DNA of 51,591 nt. Source: CAZJFH01 sp964545205 (GTDB lineage: Bacteria; Pseudomonadota; Alphaproteobacteria; Rhodospirillales; Magnetospirillaceae). The DNA lies in assembly GCA_964545205.1 (NCBI GenBank), contig CAZJFH010000035.1:1-51591 (forward strand), written 5' to 3'. The translations under genes and the position numbers were made by a program. Shown one piece after another: positions 10,883 to 18,063 of the stretch. The first letter of the stretch is position 1. Each line of letters opens with the position of its first letter. The notes below the pieces were generated by a model. It did not search any database, was not told the DNA's origin, and saw nothing but the letters and a program-made list of their open reading frames with translations.

Positions 10883-11314
10883 ATGACCATCCGAACGATT
10901 CTTTCGAGCGCCGGCCTTGCCGTGCTGCTCGCCAGCGGCGGCGCCGCCGCCGCCGAGTATGGCGCCGCGAGCGCCTACGGAACCCAGGAGCAGGACGCCG
11001 AGCAGGTCGGCGACACCCGGCTGCGCGGCGAGGCGCTGCTGGGGCGCACCGTGTTCACGCCCGAGGGCCAGCCGGTCGGCCGCGTCGCCGAGGTGCTGGT
11101 CGCCGACGGCGGCCAGCTCATCACCCTGGCCGTGCTCGGCGCCGACGGCGCGCAGCCGATCGCCGTGCCGGGCGAGCACGTCGAGGTCCGGGCCGACCAC
11201 CGCATCGTCGTCGACCTGACCGAGGAGGAATGGGCGGCGCTGCCCGGCTTCGAGTCCGGCCAGCCGCAGATCGCCCGCGAACCGGCCCCGCAGACCGGCG
11301 AACGCACCGACTGA
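10883..11314 (+). CDS. Secreted PRC-barrel-like protein (first of a pair)
   Basis: 143 residues with a Sec signal peptide (MTIRTILSSAGLAVLLASGGAAAA, probable cleavage near residue 24). The mature part holds a PRC-barrel-like segment, LLGRTVFTPEGQPVGRVAEVLVADGGQLITLAVL, followed by a VPGEHVEVRADHRIVVDLTEEEWAALPGFE tail typical of PRC-barrel proteins that interact with surfaces or RNA. Function is unknown; it should act in the periplasm or cell envelope. The start is set by an ideal AAGGAGG 5 nt upstream, itself inside a perfect stem-loop. It lies 13 bp before a second gene of similar layout. Confidence 0.8.
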   Translation: MTIRTILSSAGLAVLLASGGAAAAEYGAASAYGTQEQDAEQVGDTRLRGEALLGRTVFTPEGQPVGRVAEVLVADGGQLITLAVLGADGAQPIAVPGEHVEVRADHRIVVDLTEEEWAALPGFESGQPQIAREPAPQTGERTD

Positions 11315-11327
11315 GGACGGAGGAGAC

Positions 11328-11858
11328 ATGCGACTGACGATCGCCGCGGCGGCGCTCGCCGCCGCCATCGCCCCCGCCTACGCCGCCGACCGGCCGCTGC
11401 CGGCGCCGGAATACGGCCCGGCCGGCAAGATCGGCCATCCGGCCCTCGAGGGCGAGCCCGGCGCCGCGGAAGCGGCCACCCCGGCCCCGGTCGACGAATC
11501 GGAGATGGTCGGCCGCTCGGTGCTGCGGCCCGACGGCGAACTGGTCGGCGAGGTCACCGAGCCGCTGACCGGCGCCGTCGTCGTCGATCGCGGCGGCAGC
11601 TTCTCGGTCGGCGCCCGGCGGGTGGTGATGCGCACCGACATGCTGCGGCCGGCGCCGGAGGAGAACTACCTGATCGCCGATCTCAGCCCCGAGGAGGTCG
11701 CCGAGCTGCCCGAATACGTCGCCGACCAGCTCGAGAGCGAGCAGGTCGAGCGCCGCATGGTGGTGCCGCCGGCCTCGCTGGGCGCACCGGCCCCGGCCAA
11801 GGTCAGGCCAGAGCCGACACCGCCTGCAGACGGCAGCGCGCCGGCAGGAACTCGATGA
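11328..11858 (+). CDS. Secreted PRC-barrel-like protein (second of a pair)
   Basis: 176 residues. A signal peptide (MRLTIAAAALAAAIAPAYA, cleavage before ADRPLP) is followed by an Ala/Pro-rich linker and a PRC-barrel-like block MVGRSVLRPDGELVGEVTEPLTG...VVMRTDMLRP...YLIADLSPEEVAELPEY. The layout parallels the gene just upstream (SVLRPDGELVGEV versus TVFTPEGQPVGRV), pointing to a diverged tandem duplication. A strong GGAGGAG lies before the ATG. The two genes are almost certainly co-transcribed. The last 56 bp overlap the end of the oppositely oriented small gene at 11803-12138. Function unknown. Confidence 0.78.
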   Translation: MRLTIAAAALAAAIAPAYAADRPLPAPEYGPAGKIGHPALEGEPGAAEAATPAPVDESEMVGRSVLRPDGELVGEVTEPLTGAVVVDRGGSFSVGARRVVMRTDMLRPAPEENYLIADLSPEEVAELPEYVADQLESEQVERRMVVPPASLGAPAPAKVRPEPTPPADGSAPAGTR

Positions 11859-12138
11859 CGTTGACCTCGCGGTCGGCGGCCAGTTCGACGATGCGGTAGC
11901 GGCCGGCGGCGCGTCCGCGCACGCGCATGCGCCCGGCCAGGCGCCGGCGCACCAGCGCCGCCGCCTCGCCCAGGCCGCGCACGGCCACGGTGCGGGTGCG
12001 CCCCGCCTTGCCGACGATCCCCGACGAGATCGACACCACGCAGGCGCCGAACAGGTCGGCGCCGGTGGTCACCGTCAGGAAGCGCAGACGCCGGCGGTCG
12101 TCCTCGTCGCGCAGGGAGATGCGGAAATTGCCGATCAT
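11803..12138 (-). CDS. Hypothetical protein, 111 residues
   Basis: A small cytosolic protein rich in Arg/Val (MIGNFRISLRDEDDRRRLRF...), with no signal peptide or TM segment; I recognise no family. The ATG has GGAGCGAG about 6 nt upstream. It converges on and overlaps the preceding secreted-protein gene by 56 bp and diverges from the SCO1 gene. A mixed alpha/beta composition and a hydrophobic GADLFGACVVSISSGIVG stretch look protein-like rather than shadow-like, but comparative support is missing. It may be a short conserved alphaproteobacterial hypothetical. Confidence 0.55.
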   Translation of the reverse strand: MIGNFRISLRDEDDRRRLRFLTVTTGADLFGACVVSISSGIVGKAGRTRTVAVRGLGEAAALVRRRLAGRMRVRGRAAGRYRIVELAADREVNVIEFLPARCRLQAVSALA

Positions 12139-12205
12139 GGTCTCGCTCCGGCGTAAGCCGCCGGCGAGTCGCTGTCAAGCGCCGCCTTTCTTGACATCGA
12201 TCATG

Positions 12206-12233
12206 TTGCCCCCGGCGCCGGAACGGCTAGACT
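12206..12233 (+). promoter_or_regulatory. Candidate promoter of the SCO1-ubiE operon
   Basis: TTGCCC and TAGACT are separated by 16 bp, predicting transcription from about 12240, 29 bp before the ATG. A perfect TTGACA at 12191 has no matching -10 at 16-18 bp and was not used. Each chosen hexamer matches 4/6. Confidence 0.3.
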
Positions 12234-12268
12234 CCGGCCGGTATCTTCCAGGGGGATTCGGGGACATC

Positions 12269-12883
12269 ATGACCAGGATCATCGCGACCGTGCTCGCCGC
12301 CGCGCTGGCGGCCGCGCCGCTTCCGGCCGCCGCCGCCGCGCCGCATGCCACGCCCGAGGAGGCGCCGGCGCCGGGCGCCCGGATCGGCGGCACCTTCATG
12401 CTCGAGGACCATACCGGCCGCGTCGTCCGCGACGAGGAGTTCCGCGGCAAGTTCATGCTGATCTATTTCGGCTACACGTTCTGTCCCGACGTCTGCCCGA
12501 CCGGGCTGCAGACCATCGGCCAGGCCATGGACCTGCTCGGCGCCGACGAGGCCGAACTCGTGCAGCCGCTGTTCATCACCGTCGACCCCGCCCGCGACAC
12601 CCGCAAGGTCGTCGGCGACTACGTCGCGGCCTTCCATCCGCGGCTGATCGGGCTGACCGGGCCGCAGGCCTTCATCGACTCGGCGATCTCGAAGTTCAAG
12701 GTCAAGGTCGCCAAGGTCGCGACCGAGGGCGCGCCCGACGGCTACACCGTCGACCACACCGCCAGCGCCTTCCTGATGGGGCCGGCCGGCGAATACGTGA
12801 AGCGCTATCCCCATGGCATGCCGGCCGAGGACATCGCCGCCGACCTGCGCGAGATGATCGCCGAGCTGAAGGCGCGGCAGTGA
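12269..12883 (+). CDS. SCO1/SenC-family copper chaperone
   Basis: 204 residues with a signal peptide or membrane anchor (IIATVLAAALAAAPLPAAAAA), then a thioredoxin fold with the Cu-binding CPDVC motif (about residues 72-76, in FCPDVCPTGLQT) and the conserved third ligand His in YTVDHTAS near residue 162. SCO proteins deliver copper to, or reduce, CuA sites of cytochrome oxidase and sometimes of nitrous oxide reductase. The start is set by GGGGGATTCGGGG and the signal peptide. It overlaps the ubiE start by 4 nt (GTGA), so the two are translationally coupled. A TlpA-like gene and a NosZ locus with a CuA site lie on the same segment, a possible functional link. Confidence 0.93.
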   Translation: MTRIIATVLAAALAAAPLPAAAAAPHATPEEAPAPGARIGGTFMLEDHTGRVVRDEEFRGKFMLIYFGYTFCPDVCPTGLQTIGQAMDLLGADEAELVQPLFITVDPARDTRKVVGDYVAAFHPRLIGLTGPQAFIDSAISKFKVKVAKVATEGAPDGYTVDHTASAFLMGPAGEYVKRYPHGMPAEDIAADLREMIAELKARQ

Positions 12884-13611
12884 CCGAGCTGTCGCGCAGC
12901 TTCGGCTACCGCTCGGTGGCGCCGGACGAGCGCCAGCGCCTGATCCGCCGCGTGTTCGAGGTGGTCGCCGGGCGCTACGACCTGATGAACGACCTGATGA
13001 GCATGGGCGTCCACCGGCTGTGGAAGCGCGACATGGCGCGGGCGGCGGCGGCGGGGCCGGGCCAGGTGATCGTCGACCTCGCCGGCGGCACCGGCGACAT
13101 CGCCCGCCTGCTCGCCGGGCAGGATCGCAGCGTCTACGTCTGCGATCCGTCGCTGCCGATGATGGCGGCCGGCCGCTCCCGCGGCCTGGCGCATGTCGGC
13201 TGCGTCGCCGGCGCCGGCGAGGGCATCCCCTTCGCCGACGGCGCGGTCGACACCGTCACCATCGCCTTCGGCATCCGCAACGTCACCGACATGCCGGCGG
13301 TGCTGGCCGAGGTGGCGCGGGTGCTCAAGCCGGGCGGCCGCTTCCTGTGCCTGGAGTTCTCCAGGCCCGACTGGTGGCTGAAGCCGTTCTACGACGCCTG
13401 GTCGCATGCGGTGATCCCGCGCCTCGGCGCCGCCGTCGCCGGCGCGCCCGAGGCCTACCAGTACCTGATCGAGAGCATCCGCCGCTTCCCCGACCAGCGG
13501 GAGATGGCGGCGCTGCTGGAACAGGCCGGGCTCGAGCGGGTCACCTGGCGCAACCTCTCGTTCGGCATCGCCTGCCTGCACGTCGGCGCGAAGCCGGCCC
13601 GCGCGCCCTGA
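12880..13611 (+). CDS. ubiE: Ubiquinone/menaquinone biosynthesis C-methyltransferase
   Basis: 243 residues, SAM-dependent methyltransferase. Motifs: FGYRSVAPDERQRLIRRVFEVVAGRYDLMND, VIVDLAGGTGDIA (SAM-binding motif I), TIAFGIRNVTDMPAVLAEVARVLKPGGRFLCLEFS and YQYLIESIRRFPDQREM, all diagnostic of UbiE/MenG. It methylates 2-polyprenyl-6-methoxy-1,4-benzoquinol and, in organisms with menaquinone, demethylmenaquinol. It starts with a GTG overlapping the SCO1 stop codon. A menA homologue about 1.1 kb further on makes both activities relevant. Length and motifs are complete. Confidence 0.96.
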   Translation: MTELSRSFGYRSVAPDERQRLIRRVFEVVAGRYDLMNDLMSMGVHRLWKRDMARAAAAGPGQVIVDLAGGTGDIARLLAGQDRSVYVCDPSLPMMAAGRSRGLAHVGCVAGAGEGIPFADGAVDTVTIAFGIRNVTDMPAVLAEVARVLKPGGRFLCLEFSRPDWWLKPFYDAWSHAVIPRLGAAVAGAPEAYQYLIESIRRFPDQREMAALLEQAGLERVTWRNLSFGIACLHVGAKPARAP

Positions 13612-13617
13612 CCCGGA

Positions 13618-13643
13618 CGGGGCGGACCCTGTCGCCCGCCCCG
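13618..13643. terminator. Candidate hairpin between converging ubiE and cupin genes
   Basis: An 8-bp perfect GC stem (CGGGGCGG / CCGCCCCG) with a 10-nt loop lies in the 41-bp gap between the two stop codons. No T tract follows. Placement supports a role in ending both transcripts. Confidence 0.4.
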
Positions 13644-13652
13644 CCCGACCGC

Positions 13653-14108
13653 TCATTTGGCCTCGGCCACCGGGCCCGAGGCGATGGTGGTCGGCGTGCC
13701 CTCCGCGCCGGCGAACACCACCAGCACCTTCGCCGGCTGGTCTCCGGCGTTGAACAGCTGGTGATCACGATCGATGGCCTCGATATAGGCCTGCCCCGTC
13801 TCGAACTTGTGCGGCTCGCGGCCCTCGGTCCGCAGCTCCACGTCGCCTTCGAGCACGTAGACGAAGGTCGGAACCGGGTGCTGGTGCAGCGGCGTGCGGC
13901 CGCCGGGCTCGATGGTGCCGATGACCGACGTGATCTGCGGGGTGCCCTCGGGATAGGCCAGGGCGTCGCCGTCCCGGGTCTCGGTCGACTTCAGCAGGGA
14001 TTCGGTCTCGAAACCTTCCGGCAGCGCCATCTCCTGGGCGGCGGCGCCGGCGAACGGCAGCGCCACGGCGAGACCGAGGCCGAACAGCGATCCTGTGAAT
14101 GCGTGCAT
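13653..14108 (-). CDS. Secreted cupin-domain protein
   Basis: 151 residues: a Sec signal peptide (MHAFTGSLFGLGLAVALPFAGAAA) and a single-domain cupin with the motifs GGRTPLHQHPVPTFVYVLEGDVEL (metal-ligand HxH and downstream E) and FETGQAYIEAIDRDHQLFNAG. Such periplasmic cupins are common and mostly uncharacterised; the His/Glu set suggests a bound metal. The ATG at 14108 was chosen because GGAGGAG is correctly spaced before it and the signal peptide then begins at residue 1; an ATG 12 bp upstream is weaker. It is transcribed alone or downstream of tlpA (88-bp gap). Confidence 0.85.
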   Translation of the reverse strand: MHAFTGSLFGLGLAVALPFAGAAAQEMALPEGFETESLLKSTETRDGDALAYPEGTPQITSVIGTIEPGGRTPLHQHPVPTFVYVLEGDVELRTEGREPHKFETGQAYIEAIDRDHQLFNAGDQPAKVLVVFAGAEGTPTTIASGPVAEAK

Positions 14109-14196
14109 CTCCTCCTCCATGCTTGGTCGGCGGCTTCGCGGCCGCGATACCCAAGCTACGGACGGGGGGCTGGCGTTGTTCCCCGGAAAACCGGCC

Positions 14197-14733
14197 CTAT
14201 CGATGTTCGCGTCCGGCCGCACCGTTCTCGCGCGAGCCCGGCCGCGGATCGGGCTGCTCGGCCAGCGCCTTCTCGATCAGCGCCGCGTCGGCCTCCCAGT
14301 CGTGGGGGGCGTCGTGGCGGGCGATCACGCGGCCGTCGCGGCCGATCAGCATGCTGACCGGCACGGTCTCGATGCCCAGCGCCTTCACCGCCTCGTGGTC
14401 GTCGTCCATGAAGGCCGGCAGGTCGGTGATCTCCTGGCGCCGGTAGAAGAACCGCACCTTGGGCAGGCCGCTCTTGTCGATCGACACCGGCACCACCGCG
14501 AGGCCGCGCGCGCCGTAGGCGCGCTGCAGGCGCTGCAGCGCCGGGATTTCGGTGACGCAGGGCAGGCACCAGCTCGCCCAGAAGTCGAGCAGCACCACCT
14601 TGCCGGCGAAGTCGGCCAGGCTGCGCTGGTCGCCCTCGGCGTCCTCGAAGGTGAAGGGCGGCAGGATCTCGGCGGCGGCCGGCGCGGCCGGCAGCAGGGC
14701 GGCGAGCAGCATCAGGACGAAGCGTGTCTTCAT
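14197..14733 (-). CDS. TlpA-like periplasmic thiol-disulfide oxidoreductase
   Basis: 178 residues: a signal peptide (MKTRFVLMLLAALLPAAPAAAE) and a TlpA/ResA-type thioredoxin fold with the active site WASWCLPCVTEIPAL, the insertion VPVSIDKSGLPKVRFFYRR, and the cis-proline loop IETVPVSMLIGRDG. TlpA-like proteins reduce periplasmic disulfides, including cytochrome c maturation targets and CuA sites. It begins 8 bp after the menA stop and lies in the same operon. Its position downstream of a nos locus makes a role in NosZ CuA or c-heme maturation attractive, but this is inference. The C-terminal tail (PDPRPGSRENGAAGREHR) is not conserved. Confidence 0.88.
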   Translation of the reverse strand: MKTRFVLMLLAALLPAAPAAAEILPPFTFEDAEGDQRSLADFAGKVVLLDFWASWCLPCVTEIPALQRLQRAYGARGLAVVPVSIDKSGLPKVRFFYRRQEITDLPAFMDDDHEAVKALGIETVPVSMLIGRDGRVIARHDAPHDWEADAALIEKALAEQPDPRPGSRENGAAGREHR

Positions 14734-14741
14734 GGGCGTTC

Positions 14742-15689
14742 TCACAGGCCGCAGGCCAGCAGGCCGGCCGACAGCAGCAGCCCGTAGGCGAGCTGCAGCC
14801 GGGCGGTGCGGGCGAGCAGCGGGTTGAAGGCCGGGCCCGGCGGCTGGGTCAGGAACGCCGCCGCCAGCGGCACGGCCAGCGGCGCCGCCAGCAGCGCCAG
14901 CCAGGCGACCGTGCCGGGCAGCAGGGCCTGCAGCGGCACCAGCAGCGCGAACGGCCCGGCCAGGAACAGCAGATAGATCGGCTTGGTCAGGCCGGCGCCG
15001 ACGACCACCGGCAGGGTGCGGCGGCCGACGCGGCGGTCGCTGTCGGCGTCGCGGTGGTTGTTGACCAGCAGCACGGCGGCGCCGAACAGGCCGATCGCGG
15101 TGCCGGCGACCAGCGCCGCCGGGGTCAGCGCCTGGGCGTGCAGCCAGTAGGTGCCGCCGACCGCCGCCCAGCCGAAGAAGGCCAGCACGAACAGCTCGCC
15201 CAGCGGCGTGTAGGCGATCGGCCGCGGCCCGCCGGTATAGCTCCAGCCGGCGATCAACGACAGCACGCCGACCGCCAGCAGCGGCCAGCCGCCGACCCAG
15301 ACCACGTACAGCCCGCACAGCGCCGCCAGCCCGAAGCACAGGTTGGCGGCGCGGATCACCTGCGCCGGCGTCGCCCAGCCCTCGGCGGTGACGCGCTTGG
15401 GGCCGGGGCGGCCAGGACCGTCGCCGCCGCGCAGGAAGTCGGCGGCGTCGTTGTGCAGGTTGGTCGCCGCCTGGATCAGCAGCGCCGCCAGCGCCGCGGC
15501 CAGCGCGGCGAGGGCGTCGAAGCGGCCGGCCTCGGCGAAGGCCAGCGCGCTGCCGACCAGCACCGGCACCAGGGCGATGGTCAGCGTCTTGGGCCGGATC
15601 GCCTGCAGCCACAGCCGCCAGCCGGTCGGGGGCGCGGCGGCGGCGGCGGCGAGTCGCACGGCGGCGGCGTCGCTAGGAGTGGCGGTCAA
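14742..15689 (-). CDS. menA: 1,4-dihydroxy-2-naphthoate polyprenyltransferase-like protein (UbiA superfamily)
   Basis: 315 residues with eight or so TM helices. It carries the MenA form of the two Asp-rich motifs: NLHNDAADFLRGGDGPGRPGPKR near residues 78-100 and NNHRDADSDRRVGRRTLPVVVG near 213-234. The first matches the N-x-x-N-D-x-x-D pattern of MenA, not the UbiA, heme O or chlorophyll synthase patterns. MenA attaches the prenyl chain in menaquinone synthesis. Its start overlaps the upstream COQ10-like gene by 17 bp and its stop is 8 bp from tlpA. Most Alphaproteobacteria use only ubiquinone, so the presence of menA is notable. Other men or mqn genes are not in the window. Confidence 0.88.
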   Translation of the reverse strand: MTATPSDAAAVRLAAAAAAPPTGWRLWLQAIRPKTLTIALVPVLVGSALAFAEAGRFDALAALAAALAALLIQAATNLHNDAADFLRGGDGPGRPGPKRVTAEGWATPAQVIRAANLCFGLAALCGLYVVWVGGWPLLAVGVLSLIAGWSYTGGPRPIAYTPLGELFVLAFFGWAAVGGTYWLHAQALTPAALVAGTAIGLFGAAVLLVNNHRDADSDRRVGRRTLPVVVGAGLTKPIYLLFLAGPFALLVPLQALLPGTVAWLALLAAPLAVPLAAAFLTQPPGPAFNPLLARTARLQLAYGLLLSAGLLACGL

Positions 15690-16164
15690 GCCGGCCTCCC
15701 TGCAGCGTTTCGGCGCGGGCGCGGAACGCGTTGAGGATGCGGCGCTCGACCTCGGGCAGCGACACCCGGGCCAGCAGCCCGAGCAGGTCGCGGCGGAAGG
15801 TCATCGCGAAGCCGCACTCCACCCGGCAGCCCGAGGGCGCCAGCGGCAGGAAGCGCCAGCTCAGGCGGAAGTCCCGGAACGGCCCGTCGCCGCTGGTGAT
15901 GTCGATGGCCTTCGGCGGATCGAATTCGGCCCGGGTGTGGAACCGCAGCCGCACCGGTCCGGTGCCGAAAAGGTTGTCGCAGCGCCAATGGTCGGGATGC
16001 CGGGCCAGGATGCGGGTGGCGATGCACCAGGGCACGAAGCGCGGATAGGATTCGATGTCGGCGGCGATCGCGAACAGCGCCTCGGGAGCGTGCGCGGGGA
16101 AATCCGCCCGCCATTGCCCGACGACGCCGTTGCCGCCCGCCCGTGCCGCGCCGCGCTGGTCCAT
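15673..16164 (-). CDS. COQ10/RatA-like START-domain protein
   Basis: 163 residues of the polyketide cyclase/START fold: hydrophobic ligand-pocket strands beginning APEALFAIAADIESYPRFVPWCIATRIL, RLRFHTRAEFDPPKAIDITSGDGPFRDFRLSWRFLPL and a closing long helix (VERRILNAFRARAETLQ). The closest known group is the coenzyme Q-binding COQ10 family, needed for quinone use in respiration; RatA toxins share the fold. It is 9 bp downstream of the BASS gene and overlaps menA by 17 bp, so a quinone-handling role fits the context. The N terminus (DQRGAARAGGN) is short and variable. Confidence 0.82.
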   Translation of the reverse strand: MDQRGAARAGGNGVVGQWRADFPAHAPEALFAIAADIESYPRFVPWCIATRILARHPDHWRCDNLFGTGPVRLRFHTRAEFDPPKAIDITSGDGPFRDFRLSWRFLPLAPSGCRVECGFAMTFRRDLLGLLARVSLPEVERRILNAFRARAETLQGGRLDRHS

Positions 16165-16173
16165 GGCCCGCGA

Positions 16174-17037
16174 TCACCGCGCCGCATCCGCCGCCGCGGC
16201 GTGGCGCCGCGACAGGATGAACGCCAGGGCGCTGACGTTCATGGTCAGCGCGTAGACGATGCTGGGCACCATCATGTCGCCGCTGCCGAGCAGCGTCGTG
16301 GCGACGAAGATGCCGAGCGCCCCGTTCTGCAGCCCGGTCTCCAGCACGACGGCGATGCCCTCGGGCCGCTCCAGCCGGGCGCCGCGCGCCAGCGCCGCCG
16401 ACAGCGCCATGCCGCCGAGATTGAGCGCCAGCACCGGCGGCAGCACTTCGGCGGCATGGGCCGTCATCACCCCCCATTGGCCGGTGAAGGCGGCGACGAC
16501 GATCAGCGCGAAGACGCCGGTGGCGATCCGCCGCACCGCCGGCTCGGCGCGGCCGGCCAGGCCGGCGCGCCAGCGCCGCAGCGCCATGCCCAGCAGCATC
16601 GGCAGGGTGGCGACCGCGAACAGGCCCAGCGACATGCGCAGGACCGGCAGCTCGGTGGCGGCGTCGTAGCCGCCGAAGCCGAGCAGCGCCAGGTTGACCA
16701 GCACCGGCACGGTCAGCGCGCCGGCCAGGCTGGCGATGCCGGTCATGGTCACCGACAGCGCGGCGCTGCCGCCGGCGAGCTGGGTCAGCAGGTTCGAGGT
16801 GACGCCGCCCGGACAGGCGGCGAGAATGACGATGCCGACGGCGAAGGCGGGGCGCGGCTCGAAGATCGCGATGGCCAGGAACGCCAGCGCCGGCAGCAGC
16901 AGCATCTGGCAGGCCAGGCCCAGCGCCACCGCCCGCGGCCGGTTCAGCACGCGCATGAAGTCGGCGCCGGTCAGGTTCAGCCCGACCGCGAACATGATGA
17001 AGGCCAGCCCCAGCGGCAGCAGAACCTGTTCCGTCAT
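16174..17037 (-). CDS. Bile acid:sodium symporter (BASS) family transporter
   Basis: 287 residues with about nine to ten TM helices. The two unwound-helix sodium-site signatures of BASS carriers are visible: ACPGGVTSNLLTQLAGGSAALSVTMT (about residues 75-100) and ETGLQNGALGIFVATTLLG (about 232-250). The family moves organic anions with Na+; bacterial substrates are usually unknown. It starts 19 bp after the nosY stop and ends 9 bp before the COQ10-like gene, all on one strand, so it probably belongs to the same transcript as nosY. No BASS transporter has a standard role in N2O reduction that I know of. Confidence 0.9.
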   Translation of the reverse strand: MTEQVLLPLGLAFIMFAVGLNLTGADFMRVLNRPRAVALGLACQMLLLPALAFLAIAIFEPRPAFAVGIVILAACPGGVTSNLLTQLAGGSAALSVTMTGIASLAGALTVPVLVNLALLGFGGYDAATELPVLRMSLGLFAVATLPMLLGMALRRWRAGLAGRAEPAVRRIATGVFALIVVAAFTGQWGVMTAHAAEVLPPVLALNLGGMALSAALARGARLERPEGIAVVLETGLQNGALGIFVATTLLGSGDMMVPSIVYALTMNVSALAFILSRRHAAAADAAR

Positions 17038-17056
17038 GCCCCGCCCCCCGCGATCG

Positions 17057-17884
17057 TCATGGGTAGTCGCCGCGCCGGAACACCTGGAAGCCGGCGAAGG
17101 CGGCCAGCAATCCCAGCAGCGCCGGATAGGCGATCGCCCACCACAGGTACACGTGCTCGCCGAAGGCGTCCAGGATCACGAAGGCGGCCGGGCCGAGCAG
17201 CACGAGCTGCGGGTCGAACAGCATCATCGAGGCGGTGCGGAACACCTGCAGCGGATTGAGCAGCGCGATGCCGACCACCAGCTCGACCGGCGCCGCCTCG
17301 CGCATCAGCACGCCGAGCAGCACCAGGTCCATGAACAGCAGCAGCACCAGCCACAGCAGGAACGCCGCCGACTGCGCCACGTCCGAGGACCGCGCCACCG
17401 ACGAGACGAAGAAGCCGATCCCCAGGAAGCACCACGAGATCGCCACCAGCATGCCGGTGTCGAAGGCGAAATGCCGCCACGGCACCTCGAGCCCCTGCCC
17501 GACGCCGAACGCCACCGCGCCGGCCATGGCCAGGAACACCGGCAGGAACACGGCGACGAAGCGGCCGAGCAACTTGCCCCAGTACCAGGCCCCCAGGGAT
17601 ACCGGGAGCGACAGCATGTACTCGAACACGCCGGCCTCGCGGTCGCCGGCGACCGAGCGCACGGTGCTGATCAGCACGAAGACCGGCAGGATCGCCATGG
17701 CGAGCTGGATGTAGGTGACCAGCAGCCGCGACAGCCCGGTGAAGCCCATCACGCGCGATTCGGTCAGGCCGAACACCAGCAGCGAGACGACGATGCCGCC
17801 GAAGATCAGCGCATAGACCAGGAACCAGCGGGCGCGCAGGGATTCGGCGATGTCGAGGCGGGCGGCGAGGAGCAGGTTGCGCAT
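17057..17884 (-). CDS. nosY: ABC transporter permease NosY
   Basis: 275 residues with six TM helices of the ABC-2 type: LRARWFLVYALIFGGIVVSLLVF, YIQLAMAILPVFVLISTVRSVAGDREAGVFEYMLSLP (typical ABC-2 signature), then further hydrophobic spans to residue 265. NosY pairs with the ATPase NosF and the periplasmic NosD in the NosDFY complex that supports CuZ assembly in N2O reductase, using copper delivered by NosL. It is separated from nosL by 179 bp containing a palindromic repeat, and is tightly followed by the BASS gene. The identity rests on gene context plus family. Confidence 0.92.
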   Translation of the reverse strand: MRNLLLAARLDIAESLRARWFLVYALIFGGIVVSLLVFGLTESRVMGFTGLSRLLVTYIQLAMAILPVFVLISTVRSVAGDREAGVFEYMLSLPVSLGAWYWGKLLGRFVAVFLPVFLAMAGAVAFGVGQGLEVPWRHFAFDTGMLVAISWCFLGIGFFVSSVARSSDVAQSAAFLLWLVLLLFMDLVLLGVLMREAAPVELVVGIALLNPLQVFRTASMMLFDPQLVLLGPAAFVILDAFGEHVYLWWAIAYPALLGLLAAFAGFQVFRRGDYP

Positions 17885-17913
17885 GGTTCAGACCGCGTCG
17901 AGAGACACAAGGA

Positions 17914-18043
17914 CTCCCTCCCCCGCATGCGGGGGAGGGCCGGGGTGGGGGCCGCGCCTGAGACCAGGGTCGGGCGCTGGTGCGCTGCCCTCACCCTCCC
18001 GGCCTGCGGCCGGGCCCCTCCCTCTCCCGCAAGCGGGAGAGGG
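17914..18043. repeat. REP-like palindromic intergenic repeat between nosL and nosY
   Basis: The 130-bp element begins with a perfect 24-bp palindrome (17916-17939; arms CCCTCCCCCGCA / TGCGGGGGAGGG) and ends with a second hairpin (18020-18043; 11-bp arms CCCTCTCCCGC / GCGGGAGAGGG). A third small palindrome (CGGCCTGCGGCCG) lies between. The palindrome-rich, G/C-run composition differs from the coding DNA around it and matches widespread REP-type intergenic repeats of Proteobacteria. It carries no open frame of its own and could act as a transcript terminator or stabiliser inside the nos operon. Confidence 0.75.
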
Positions 18044-18063
18044 AATGATGGAGCTCGCCTCGA

